A stretch of DNA of 64,000 nt from Desulfobulbaceae bacterium BRH_c16a (GTDB taxonomy: Bacteria > Desulfobacterota > Desulfobulbia > Desulfobulbales > Desulfocapsaceae): assembly GCA_000961725.1 (NCBI GenBank), contig LADS01000058.1:124001-188000 (forward strand). Reading direction: 5' to 3'. The notes under the pieces were generated by a model. The model was not told the DNA's origin and searched no databases. It saw only the letters and a list, made by a program, of their open reading frames with translations. This document shows, piece after piece, positions 47,092-56,855 of this stretch; within the stretch, counting starts at the first letter, position 1; every line of letters begins with the position of its first letter. The translations under genes and the position numbers were made by a program.

Positions 47092-48900
47092 AGTGCCTGG
47101 AAAGAAATCGAAAAACGTCCACAAATCAAAGCGATGCCATCATAACCCACAGACGAAGAAAATGAGAGTGTAGACAGCGACGGATGTTGAATAATAATGT
47201 AACATGTTGATTTATATGGTATATACTTTTGTCAAAACCATTTAGCAGGGCTTCTGAACGGATAAGACGACTGCAACCACCAAATCTTCGTCGGATGAAA
47301 AACTCATGCGTAGAGTAATCGTACCACAAATGAAGTTGGGCGAACTGGCGATCGCCGACATAAAGCTGGACCCTAAATCACGCGATGATATCCCGCAAAT
47401 CCTGCGCGGACTCCAACACATATACACCACACCTGAACTGCGCGAGCAGATTTTTGCCATTCTGAAAGAGGTGCTGCCTGAGCATCAAATAGAAGGAAAG
47501 ACCGTCAAGGCCGACCCCAACAACGGTCGTCCCGGCATGACACAATGGCAGATTCTGGTGCTGGGGGTACTCAGATTGGGGCTCAACGCCGATTATGATC
47601 GTATCCAGGAGTTGGCCAACGAACATAAGACCCTTCGGCAAATGCTCGGTCACAGTAGTTGGGCGGACGAGAAATATTATAATCTGCAGACCCTCAAAGA
47701 TAATCTGCGGCTGTTTACTCCGGAAATCCTGGATCGGCTCAACCGGGTAATAGTTCGAGCGGGACACCGGGCATTAAAAAAAAAGCCGGAGGAAGGAGTC
47801 GTAGGCCGTTGTGATTCTTTTGTGGTGGAAACTGACGTCCATTTCCCCACTGATATCAACTTGTTGTTGGACGCCATCCGCAAGGTCATCGAAATCAGTG
47901 CTGAATTGTCCAGTACCCACAACCTGCCGGGGTGGCGGCAACACCACTACCACCAGCGTCAATTCAAAAGGCAATACCGCATAGTACAGCGGCTCAAGCA
48001 CTCCACTTCCAAAGACGAAAGCAAACAGCAGCGGAAAGAGCAGGATATTAAAGAGGCCCATCGTGTTTACCTGGACCTGGCGGAGGGTTATCTGACACGA
48101 GCCGAACAAACCCGTCAACACGTCAGCCCGCACGATCCTCTCTTCGTGATCAGGCTCAGCGAATTGAATGACTTCATCAAACATGCCCGTCGGCAGATCG
48201 ACCAGATTGACCGGCGAGTGCTCCAGGGCGAACATATTCCTCACAATGAGAAGGTGTTTTCCCTATTCCAACCACATACCGAATGGATCAGCAAAGGGAA
48301 GGCTGGCGTTCCTGTGGAGTTGGGACTGCGGGTGTGTATTATGGAAGACCGAGACCGCTTCATTCTGCATCACCGAGTGATGGTGAAGAGCACCGATGAC
48401 CAGGTGGCCTTTGCCATGGTGGGCGAAACCAAGCAGAAGTTCCCCACGTTACGGGCGGTCAGCATGGACAAAGGTTTCTATAGCCCAGCCAATCAGGAAG
48501 TGCTGAAATCGCGTCTTGATTGTGTGGTGCTGCCCAAAAAAGGTAGGCTTTCGCAAGCCGACAAAGCGCGCGAAAGCGATCCTGAATTTGTTAATCTGCG
48601 CAAACAACACTCGGCGGTGGCACGTAACATACAGCGTCTGGGTGCGGTGTTGCGTCAGCAGGAACAAGAGGCTGCTCAACGAAAACGCGGATCTTACAAG
48701 AAAGCTGCCTGAGAAGAGCAGGTTGCTCCGGCTGCAAAGTCGATGGAAGAGCTATGCCCGGCGAGGCTTGAAGATGAGAATTATTATCATTTTTTAGGCT
48801 ATGAGGACAAAAAAAATGCTGCCGGAAAGAAAGCCATCCACATTAACTGTGTCTGCGCTGGTACGAGTTTTTGAAAATTGGGGGTTTTCTGCCAGGCACT
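47092..48900 (+). mobile_element. ISNCY-type element nested in the IS701 relic
   Basis: 1809 bp with terminal repeats AGTGCCTGG (47092-47100) and CCAGGCACT (48892-48900). AAAT occurs directly on both sides, a possible 4-bp target duplication. Confidence 0.7.
47306..48712 (+). CDS. ISNCY-family transposase with internal deletion
   Basis: 468 aa. DSFVVETDVHFPTDINLLLDAIRK and VSMDKGFYSPANQEVL carry the two Asp residues of the DDE site. In the family the text after KQHSAV continues ESAINALE...GLDRC...GF, which bears the catalytic Glu, before RNIQRLG. Here KQHSAV joins directly to ARNIQRLGAVL, an in-frame deletion of about 35 residues. The protein is probably inactive. Confidence 0.82.
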   Translation: MRRVIVPQMKLGELAIADIKLDPKSRDDIPQILRGLQHIYTTPELREQIFAILKEVLPEHQIEGKTVKADPNNGRPGMTQWQILVLGVLRLGLNADYDRIQELANEHKTLRQMLGHSSWADEKYYNLQTLKDNLRLFTPEILDRLNRVIVRAGHRALKKKPEEGVVGRCDSFVVETDVHFPTDINLLLDAIRKVIEISAELSSTHNLPGWRQHHYHQRQFKRQYRIVQRLKHSTSKDESKQQRKEQDIKEAHRVYLDLAEGYLTRAEQTRQHVSPHDPLFVIRLSELNDFIKHARRQIDQIDRRVLQGEHIPHNEKVFSLFQPHTEWISKGKAGVPVELGLRVCIMEDRDRFILHHRVMVKSTDDQVAFAMVGETKQKFPTLRAVSMDKGFYSPANQEVLKSRLDCVVLPKKGRLSQADKARESDPEFVNLRKQHSAVARNIQRLGAVLRQQEQEAAQRKRGSYKKAA

Positions 48901-49028
48901 AAATAGATAAGCTTTGTTCGTTGTACTGGGGGAGCTCTTCTGCCCATTACAGTTACCATCCTTTGAACAAGGAAAACTCCCATGTCAGGCGTAAATGCTG
49001 GTGGGACTGTCCCGCCCAGTTTTGTCCT

Positions 49029-49740
49029 AACATGAACGATATCAAATATTATCAGGAATATACAGTAAATTTAGCAGACAAGGTGTTACAATACCTGAAA
49101 GGCCTGTTCCAGGCAGAGAAAAAGAATATGGAACGAATGGAGGAAAGAGTGGTGGAAACCGAGTAAGATCTACAATATTTTCTTTTCAGAATCAAATTGG
49201 GACTGGCGCCCAGATCGCAAGAGATGGGGACAGGCGGTTCGGAGGGTATAACGACAGCACACTGTATCCTGACGAAACCGGGTTCCCCCACAAAGGCAAG
49301 AATCGGTAGGTGTTCCCCGACAGTGGTGTGGACAGCTCGGCAAGGTCGACAATTGCAAGGTCGCGGTTTGGCTTTGGGACGGCCAGGGAACTGCCAGAAG
49401 ATGGCATTAGGTGTGCGACGTGAAATAAACTGAGTGTTCATTCCAGGATGCTGAAAACTAATGCGGAATGGGAATCAAGCACGAGGTTAGTTAGCGTGGC
49501 ATCACCATATGTCAATGGTGGTGCTTGCGATGCTATTTTTACTTGAGCTAGAACACCAGGCCGATATTCCACTGTTGAGCTGTGTAGATGTTACAACTCT
49601 GCTGAAATCCGCTGCCGAGGAAGGATACGAAGATGAAATGTTAAGGCAGCTCGAAGACAGACACAGGAAAAGGCAAACCTGAATTGTTGCCGCCTAACGA
49701 AAACAACGAAAAGATGAGCTGTTACCCCTGCGACATGCTC
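49029..49740 (+). pseudogene. decayed IS701-type transposase
   Basis: Begins MNDIKYYQEYTVNLADKVLQYLKGLFQAEKKNMERMEERV, matching the N-terminus of the intact transposase at 23764. Later pieces follow in other frames (for example the ELEQ...DIPLLSC region near 49540). Large parts of the centre are missing. Confidence 0.75.
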
Positions 49741-49900
49741 CCCAAAGTAGAATTAACTGTTGATTAAGAAATTTTTGAGAATCATCGTGCCATTTGCAAG
49801 CGGAGCCGTGTTTTTATTTCAGTTTAAATTAAACTTGGAAAAACATCCCGTTGGGAGTAGAACAACTCCGGATGCACATTTAAAGTGTTTGGTAAATTAA

Positions 49901-49929
49901 TTGACAAATGTCCTCACTAGGTGTATGGG
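49901..49929 (+). promoter_or_regulatory. possible promoter of the polysaccharide locus
   Basis: TTGACA (49901-49906), 17-nt spacer, TATGGG (49924-49929). It is the best sigma-70-like match in the 400-nt gap between the IS relic and the first gene. Confidence 0.3.
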
Positions 49930-49973
49930 TGTATGGGGAAATTGATGAAAGTATAAAAATAACAGATGGTTGA

Positions 49974-50168
49974 ATGTCTAACTGGCCTTATGAGAAGTAC
50001 TGGGTAGGTCTGAATATCAATTTGACATGGGAATCATTCATCAAAAAAAGGGATGTCATCAAACCATTCAAAAAGCAGTGGTTGGCGGAAAATATCCCAT
50101 TGAACGTTCACTTGTCTAAACTCGAGAATTATACTTTAATGCCTTATTTGCTGTTTCTATGTTTTTGA
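49974..50168 (+). CDS. doubtful 64-aa ORF
   Basis: MSNWPYEKYWVGLNINLTWESF... has no recognisable family and a weak ribosome site, and its end overlaps the next start by 10 nt. It may be a short leader gene or chance. Confidence 0.22.
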   Translation: MSNWPYEKYWVGLNINLTWESFIKKRDVIKPFKKQWLAENIPLNVHLSKLENYTLMPYLLFLCF

Positions 50169-51391
50169 AAAATTTAGAGATTGAGCATAAACAGTCTCCG
50201 GAAATTGCTGTATTGATAGCATGTTCTTCCAAGCAGCTCACGAAGGAGAATATACAAACACTGTCTGCATTGCTCGCCAAAACTTTGGACTGGGATGTGC
50301 TTCTTAGAAGTGCCCAGTATCACAAAGTTATCCCCTTGCTATATAAAACGCTTACTACTTACTTTAAAATGGACGTTCCTGAGCGGGTTTTCACAGACCT
50401 CTCGAAGCTAAATTGGAACAATTCTGTCCATTCCCTTAATGTTAGCGCGACGTTAGTCAATATAATCAAGCTATTTAATGAAAATGGCATTGATGTTTTG
50501 CCGATAAAAGGACCTTTGCTTGCTGAGAGACTGTACGGCTCCTGTTCTATGAGGATGTATGGAGATCTTGATATCCTGGTACGCCAGAAAGATTTAGAGA
50601 AATCCTTGAATGTCTTGCAGGAAAATAATTATAGATTGGTTCCGGAGGGAATTCCGCAATCAACCTATATGAAGTTTTTAAAGCACAAATACCATGGACA
50701 ACTCCTTAGTAAGAATGGAATATTTGTAGAAATGCATTGGGAATTGACGGGTTTCTATGTCTCTGAGCCTTTGACATTTGAACGTGTGGAACCTTTTTTG
50801 ATCAGAACAAAATTTTCCAATTATCCCACTTTGGATTTGATCGATGAAATGTTGCTTATATTTCTCTGCATCCATGGCAATAGCCATCGGTTAGAAAAAC
50901 TGGATTATATCTGTTCTGTTGCTGAGTTGTTGAAGATATCTCCAAATATCGACTGGGCATTAATAATGGAAATTGGCCAGAAATATAAAATGACTAAGAG
51001 AATATTGGTCACTCTTTGCCTTGCTAAAAAAATCTTTGGATCGGCAATTTCTGTATGGATAGAAGACGCAATTTCAAATAATAGGGCAGTCGCACAACGT
51101 GCTGATAGAGTAATGGGGCAGGATTTTATTGAAAATAGTGAAGCCTTTCGGCACCCGCTGCAGAGGCATATACGTTATCAATATAATGTCATGGACAATA
51201 AGTATGACTCGATCAAGTATATTTTACGTTCAATAGTTGTACCGAACCATAATGATTGGCAAAAGAAAAGATTTTCTGATGTGTTGTTTTGGTTTTATTT
51301 TTTATATAAACCTTACCGTATGTTATCTGTTCCTGTCCTAAATAGAATGAGTACAACCATTGATGATAACCTAAGGAAAAGAAAAGAGTAG
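50159..51391 (+). CDS. nucleotidyltransferase-like protein (NTP_transf_5 type)
   Basis: 410 aa. IDVLPIKGPLLAERLYGSCSMRMYGDLDILVRQKDLEKSLNVL is the signature of this family, whose members recur in lasso and polysaccharide clusters. DLDIL keeps the DxD pair. A paralogue of the same family lies at 62210. Role unknown; first gene of the surface-polysaccharide locus. Confidence 0.8.
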   Translation: MFLKNLEIEHKQSPEIAVLIACSSKQLTKENIQTLSALLAKTLDWDVLLRSAQYHKVIPLLYKTLTTYFKMDVPERVFTDLSKLNWNNSVHSLNVSATLVNIIKLFNENGIDVLPIKGPLLAERLYGSCSMRMYGDLDILVRQKDLEKSLNVLQENNYRLVPEGIPQSTYMKFLKHKYHGQLLSKNGIFVEMHWELTGFYVSEPLTFERVEPFLIRTKFSNYPTLDLIDEMLLIFLCIHGNSHRLEKLDYICSVAELLKISPNIDWALIMEIGQKYKMTKRILVTLCLAKKIFGSAISVWIEDAISNNRAVAQRADRVMGQDFIENSEAFRHPLQRHIRYQYNVMDNKYDSIKYILRSIVVPNHNDWQKKRFSDVLFWFYFLYKPYRMLSVPVLNRMSTTIDDNLRKRKE

Positions 51392-51484
51392 GCTGGATGT
51401 TTGCACAAACTAAACCCTAATTAATTAGTTCAGCAAGTGTAAACTTTCTGTAACTCTGTAGAAGTGGAGTACTAACCGTAACCC

Positions 51485-52993
51485 ATGGCAGTTGAAGAGC
51501 AATCAAATACCACCTCGCCTAGCTTAACTTCATTGGTTCTGAAGGGCGGTGCCTGGATGTTAGCTGCACGCTTGATCTGTCGTGGATTTGGCGTATTGGC
51601 TACAATTATTCTCGCACGGTTGTTAAGTCCTGCTGAGTTTGGACTCGTGGCTGTTGGTATGTTGAGCGTTTCATTATTGAAAGTCTTTACCGAAGTTGGA
51701 ATTCTGCAAGCTTTGATAAAAGAATCTTCAGAAAATACGAGTAAGTTTTTAGATACAGCCTGGACCGTTGAAGCCCTACGCGGTACAGTAATTTTCCTTC
51801 TGGTTTTTTATTCGGCTCCGTGGATTGCAGCCTTCTTTAATGCGATGGAGGCAGTTGGGGTAATTCGAGCACTTGCCGTAGTTCCTTTTTTGCATGGCCT
51901 TACCAGCATTAGAATAATCTATCTCCAAAAGGAACTAAATTTCAGAAAGCAATTTTTTTACGAAGTGTCGGCATCACTGGCCCCAGTTCTGGTTTCTATT
52001 CCCTTAGCTTTTCTGTTAAAAAATGTTTGGGCAATTGTAATAGGCACCATTTCGGCTGAAATTGTGCGTTTGATAGTATCCTATTGTTTGATGCCTTACA
52101 TCCCTAGAATACGATTTGATTTTTCTCATTTTTTGCGTTTGTTTCGATTTGGTAAGTGGATCTTTTTGGGAAGTATTATTTCCTATTTTGCCATGGAGCT
52201 TGATACTTTTTACGCAGCGCGATTACTTGATACAAAGACTCTGGGAATATATGTTCTTGCTTTTGGATTAACCAATACTCCAGTCATAGAAGTTGCAAAA
52301 TCACTTGGGAAAGTTTTTTTTCCGGCATTTGCCAAAATCAGCCATGATCCAGCACGGGTGAGGAGCGCATTCATAAAATCAACAAGTGTGTTATATTTGC
52401 TGATAGTACCTATATCTATAAGTGTTTACATGGTCTCTGAAGATTTTGTAATTGTGTTTCTGGGGGAAGAATGGTTTGAAATGATATCCGTAATGCAGGT
52501 ACTTGCTCTTGCAGCTTTAACAAGAGGGCTTGGTGTTCCCACAGGTAGTTTGTTCAATGGTCTAGGAAAACCTAAATTGAGCTTCTATAATAACCTAATC
52601 CGTTTGATAGCTTTGGCCGTCTTTTTAAATATGGTTGTTTTCTGGCTACTAACACCGGTATGGATCGGTGTTGCTGTTCTTGCTGCGAACAGTGCATTAT
52701 TGATGCAATTTATTTATCAAACTGTGAGGTATACAAATATTAATCTTGCTGATTGGTCCTTTATGATTTTACCGCTAATAGCAGCAGCAATAATTATGGT
52801 GATATCGGTAATCACGCTAAGCTACTATGTTAGACCGGGTTTTATTCGTCTATTATTAATCTTAGTCACAGGAGCATGTTCATATCTGACTACTTTATTT
52901 GTGCTCAACAAATTTTTTAAGCTTGGGATTTTAGATATTTACTATTCCCTTTTGAAGCCCAATTTGAAATCAAACTTTTTTGGAATGCAGTGA
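51485..52993 (+). CDS. Wzx-type polysaccharide flippase
   Basis: 502 aa with about 12-14 hydrophobic helices. LVLKGGAWMLAARLICRGFGVLATIILARLLSPAEFGLVAVG is the N-terminus of the oligosaccharide flippase (MOP) superfamily. It would move lipid-linked repeat units across the inner membrane. The matching polymerase is at 56856. Confidence 0.88.
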   Translation: MAVEEQSNTTSPSLTSLVLKGGAWMLAARLICRGFGVLATIILARLLSPAEFGLVAVGMLSVSLLKVFTEVGILQALIKESSENTSKFLDTAWTVEALRGTVIFLLVFYSAPWIAAFFNAMEAVGVIRALAVVPFLHGLTSIRIIYLQKELNFRKQFFYEVSASLAPVLVSIPLAFLLKNVWAIVIGTISAEIVRLIVSYCLMPYIPRIRFDFSHFLRLFRFGKWIFLGSIISYFAMELDTFYAARLLDTKTLGIYVLAFGLTNTPVIEVAKSLGKVFFPAFAKISHDPARVRSAFIKSTSVLYLLIVPISISVYMVSEDFVIVFLGEEWFEMISVMQVLALAALTRGLGVPTGSLFNGLGKPKLSFYNNLIRLIALAVFLNMVVFWLLTPVWIGVAVLAANSALLMQFIYQTVRYTNINLADWSFMILPLIAAAIIMVISVITLSYYVRPGFIRLLLILVTGACSYLTTLFVLNKFFKLGILDIYYSLLKPNLKSNFFGMQ

Positions 52994-53101
52994 ATGACCA
53001 AGACAGTGGTTAAGTTTGTATTTTTATAGTTCCCACAAAAAAACTCAGAGAGCTAATCATCAAACTGCATATATCCTGCATTTAGTTATCGTGCTGGGAT
53101 T

Positions 53102-53809
53102 ATGATATGGAGATCTGGAATGTTTAAAAAAAATGATTGGGACCTTGATGGTCCATGGGGGATAGGAAAGGAAGACTACATGACTTTTATCTCTAATTCT
53201 GGTTCTTTATCGTCAGTAGAAAATATACTTGAACTGGGGAGTGGTAATAGTACTTGTCAGCTTGCAAAGGATTTTCCTAATACAAAAATTATTTCTCTGG
53301 AATCCAGTAGTATATATGCTCAGGAGTCAGAAGAATTATTATTATCCAACAGTCTGCACAATGCGGTGGTATTATTTAGTCCACTACGACTTCTATATTT
53401 TAAAAGAGGTTTGTTTCTGACTTACTCGCCGTCAGTTTTGCAAGGTAAATCTTGTAGATTTGATCTTATGCTTATTGATGGTCCTCCTGAAAATTCTTGC
53501 CCGCGTGGTCGCGAGGCCGGTCTTTATGCTTTTTTCAACAGATTGTCAGTTGGATCAATTATTGGTCTAGACGATTATCATCGAGAACGTGCACGTAGGA
53601 CGGTTGCTAATTGGTTTATAATCTTCGGTTCAGCGATAGAGATAGTTGATGAAACCAAATCATTTGTGGTTCTGCGTAAAACCAAGGAATACCCAGAGAA
53701 TTTATTTAACTTGAATATGCTTTTTAGTACTTACTCTTCTACAGTTATTTCCTTGTTAGGTTTGTTTAAGTATCGTTTCGTCTCCACGAAAAAATCTTTA
53801 ATCAGATGA
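53102..53809 (+). CDS. class I methyltransferase-like protein
   Basis: 235 aa. VENILELGSGNSTCQLAKDFPNTKIISLESS is a Rossmann SAM-binding motif (ELGSGNST, acidic residue after strand 2). FDLMLIDGPPENS matches the post-III region. A sugar or polysaccharide methyltransferase is likely from context, acceptor unknown. Confidence 0.65.
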   Translation: MIWRSGMFKKNDWDLDGPWGIGKEDYMTFISNSGSLSSVENILELGSGNSTCQLAKDFPNTKIISLESSSIYAQESEELLLSNSLHNAVVLFSPLRLLYFKRGLFLTYSPSVLQGKSCRFDLMLIDGPPENSCPRGREAGLYAFFNRLSVGSIIGLDDYHRERARRTVANWFIIFGSAIEIVDETKSFVVLRKTKEYPENLFNLNMLFSTYSSTVISLLGLFKYRFVSTKKSLIR

Positions 53810-53869
53810 TTTTGCCAAAATAGAAAGCTTGGAATCTGGTAATGGTTTCTCTAAATAAAAAAATTATAA

Positions 53870-55888
53870 ATGAAAAATAAAATTAAACCTCTGGTAAGTG
53901 TAAATCTTACTACATATAAAAGAGCCCATCTTTTGCCAAGAGCACTCGATTCGATTATTTCACAATCTTATCAAGAGATAGAGATTGTAATAGTTGATGA
54001 TGGCTCTAATGACAATACAACCGAAATTATAAAGGAATACCAAAAGAGGGACGCAAGGATCAGGTATTTTCGACACGAAACTAATAAAGGAAATGCTTAT
54101 GCCAGGAATACGGCCTTACGTAATTCAAAGGGGTCGTATGTTGCTTTTATGGATGATGATGACGAATGGATTGATAGGGATAAGTTAAAAAAGCAGTTGG
54201 AATTATTTGAAAAAACTGATAAAAATGTAGCTTTTTTATGCTCAAATGTTGTAATAGTCGCCGAGGATGGAACTAGAATTGAAAAAAGGGTCAATCGCCC
54301 TAGAAACTTAATTAAACATATACTGGCACAAAATGGCATAATATACAATTCTTCTGTAATGGCGAAAAAATTCATTATGGAAGAGGTCGGTGGATTTGAT
54401 GAAAAGATGCCTAGAGGTATAGATAGCGAATTTTTCAGAACGTCTATAGTAAAATACAAGTATGATGTACATTTCATGCAAGAAATTACTACTGCGGTCC
54501 ACGAGTATGGTGATGACAGAATGACTCGGTTGTCCGATTTGAGGGTTGCCCATAAATCCCTTAAAGCCAATCTGTACTTGCTTAGAAAATATAAGTATGA
54601 ATTTATAAAAAACCCATTTCAAGCTTTATTAAGGCTGATGAAATTGGCTAACCGCTACAAGCAAGTACTTAGAAAAATAATTAATGATCAATTACATAGC
54701 GTAAGTATCATTCCCTCCCGTAAGAAAAAGAAAAACATCAAAATATTAGTTGGTTCTTTGACAAACAAAGGTGATATGATGATGTTTTTATCCATAATTG
54801 ATAAGTTTGGAGTTGCTAATAAATGTATTGTTGGCTTTAATAGAGTTCCGTTATCCTTTGCGATTGATAGAAATTTATTTTATTCAATTGATTGCTCACC
54901 CCAAACACATCCTCCTACAATTATTCCCACTCTCAAAAGATTAGTAAAATCTATTCTCAATAATTTTATGCCCGCTTTTGTGCTACACCCATTTCGAATT
55001 GTCCCGAGTCGAAATGTCGACATACTTTTAGATGCTTCAGGTTATAGATATGGGGATAACTGGGGAGTACAGAAAATTGAAGACTCAATCAGGCAATATG
55101 AAACTTTTAAAAATGCAAAAAAAATCATAATGCCACAAACGTTAGGACCATTCAGTAAGATCGATGTCGTCATGTCTTTCAAAAAACTAATAAATAAGGC
55201 TGATCTAGTGTTTTCCAGAGATAGTGTGTCTTCAAACCACTTAAAGGATATTTTCCCCAATCATCCTAACATCTTTCAGGCCCCAGATTTTACTTTCGAT
55301 GTTGAATCCATAAAACCAGAGAGACTCAATCTTCCAAATGATTATGTGGCTATAATACCAAACCATAGACTACTCATACATGGAGATAAAGATACACAGA
55401 GTAATTATTTTGAATTTCTTTATAATTCTATAGTTCTCTCGAAAGATTATGGTTATGAATCTGTAGTTATTGCTCATGATGTTAAACATGATTCTCTACT
55501 ATGCGAAAAGATCAGGCAGAAAGTGGGAGAAGAACTTTTAATATATAAAGAGGAGGATGTAAGGAAAATAAGATGGGTAATAGGGAACAGTAAGCTAGCT
55601 ATAAGTTCCAGGTTTCATGGACTAATTAATGCGTTAACTCAAGGTGTTCCTGTTATTGCGATGGGATGGACACATAAATTTGATTGCCTGCTTAGAGAAT
55701 ATGGTTGTGAAAAATATTTAGTAAGCCCTGGTGTGAAGAAAGATCATTTAGACAAATTGCTCAATGATCTGTTTGATGAGAGTTCTCGCTCAATAATAGT
55801 GAGCACTATAGAATCGAACAGAAGAAGGCAAAAAGAAAAGGCAGATGCGATGTGGAGGGATATCGGCAAATTGGTTGAACAGGATTGA
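53870..55888 (+). CDS. glycosyltransferase family 2 fused to polysaccharide pyruvyltransferase
   Basis: 672 aa. Residues 1-240: GT2 with VSVNLTTYKRAHLLPRALDS, IVDDGSNDN and FMDDDDEWI. Residues 285-670: pyruvyltransferase (CsaB/WcaK) domain with ILVGSLTNKGDMMMF, MPQTLGPFS, VFSRDSVSSNHL, AISSRFHGLINALTQGVPVIAMGWTHKFD. It could add a sugar and a ketal pyruvate in one protein. There is no sign of frameshift at the join. Confidence 0.86.
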   Translation: MKNKIKPLVSVNLTTYKRAHLLPRALDSIISQSYQEIEIVIVDDGSNDNTTEIIKEYQKRDARIRYFRHETNKGNAYARNTALRNSKGSYVAFMDDDDEWIDRDKLKKQLELFEKTDKNVAFLCSNVVIVAEDGTRIEKRVNRPRNLIKHILAQNGIIYNSSVMAKKFIMEEVGGFDEKMPRGIDSEFFRTSIVKYKYDVHFMQEITTAVHEYGDDRMTRLSDLRVAHKSLKANLYLLRKYKYEFIKNPFQALLRLMKLANRYKQVLRKIINDQLHSVSIIPSRKKKKNIKILVGSLTNKGDMMMFLSIIDKFGVANKCIVGFNRVPLSFAIDRNLFYSIDCSPQTHPPTIIPTLKRLVKSILNNFMPAFVLHPFRIVPSRNVDILLDASGYRYGDNWGVQKIEDSIRQYETFKNAKKIIMPQTLGPFSKIDVVMSFKKLINKADLVFSRDSVSSNHLKDIFPNHPNIFQAPDFTFDVESIKPERLNLPNDYVAIIPNHRLLIHGDKDTQSNYFEFLYNSIVLSKDYGYESVVIAHDVKHDSLLCEKIRQKVGEELLIYKEEDVRKIRWVIGNSKLAISSRFHGLINALTQGVPVIAMGWTHKFDCLLREYGCEKYLVSPGVKKDHLDKLLNDLFDESSRSIIVSTIESNRRRQKEKADAMWRDIGKLVEQD

Positions 55889-55891
55889 TTC

Positions 55892-56806
55892 ATGAATCTT
55901 ACAGTTTGCGTAACAACATTTAATCGATGGGAGTTGTGTTTTAGAGCACTGAAGTCGATATGTACTCAAAGGTTTGACGGTATTGAGGTTGTTCTGGTTG
56001 ATGATTGCAGCACCGATCTTATGCCTGAGTATTTTGTGGAAATTTTGGAACTTGAGAAGATTTTATACGTCAAGCACAAGGTAAACAAAGGCTTGGCTGT
56101 TGCGAGAAATTCAGCAATTAAAGCTGCTTCAGGAAAATACTTTTCTTTTTGTGATGACGATGATCAATGGCCTGAAGGATTAGCTGCAAGGTTGTTTGAA
56201 GCTGCTAGATCAGGATCTACAGAAGTAGATATGGCTGTTGTTTTACCATCATTTTACCAAAAAAAATATCAATATCTTCTTAATAACTATCCTCGTCTAA
56301 AAGAACTTATCCGTTTAGGAGTTACTCCTCCTGTTGGTTCACAACTTTATAAGACGGAGACTATTCGTAAAGTTGGGGGATATAATAAAAAAATCAGATC
56401 TGGCGTGGACCATGACCTTTGGATTTCTCTATCTAAGCTGAACCCGAGAGTAGCAGTTGTTTTTGGAGGGCAAGCCATCAGCGGCAGTGATTTAGTCAGA
56501 GAAAGAATGACCATGAATGAAGAGATTAGAAGGAGTGGTATTGAGGAGTCGTTAAAGATATGGGAGCCGCAAATAATAGAGATATTTGGCCAAGAATTTT
56601 ATCGTCATTTTAATTTCTCATATAAGCGCTACTTGGATTACAGCTTTTTCAAAAAGAGCTTACGGTCCGGCAGGTATTTCAACGCAACTATTCGAGCATT
56701 GAGTCCAAATGTGTTTAATGTGCTAATCGAACAAATTATGCATAAAATTTCTGGAACCCCTTTTTGCAATTCTTTCCCTGAATTCAAAAATATTAGAAAG
56801 CGTTAA
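55892..56806 (+). CDS. glycosyltransferase family 2
   Basis: 304 aa. LTVCVTTFNRWELCFRALKS, VLVDDCSTD and FCDDDDQWP are GT-A motifs. It starts 3 nt after the fusion gene, so it is coupled to it. Donor and acceptor unknown. Confidence 0.88.
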   Translation: MNLTVCVTTFNRWELCFRALKSICTQRFDGIEVVLVDDCSTDLMPEYFVEILELEKILYVKHKVNKGLAVARNSAIKAASGKYFSFCDDDDQWPEGLAARLFEAARSGSTEVDMAVVLPSFYQKKYQYLLNNYPRLKELIRLGVTPPVGSQLYKTETIRKVGGYNKKIRSGVDHDLWISLSKLNPRVAVVFGGQAISGSDLVRERMTMNEEIRRSGIEESLKIWEPQIIEIFGQEFYRHFNFSYKRYLDYSFFKKSLRSGRYFNATIRALSPNVFNVLIEQIMHKISGTPFCNSFPEFKNIRKR

Positions 56807-56855
56807 TCCCTAAACGAAAATATTTTAAGGGAAGCTAGTTGAGTCGCATAAAAAA

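Larger units (their letters stand above)
47041..49755 (+). mobile_element. dead IS701-type element interrupted by an ISNCY element
   Basis: Outer ends TAATTCTACTCTGG (47041) and CCAAAGTAGAATTA (49742-49755) match the complete IS at 23759, with one mismatch. Its 5' part is split at 47092 by a second element, and its transposase (49029-49740) is full of frameshifts. Confidence 0.75.
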
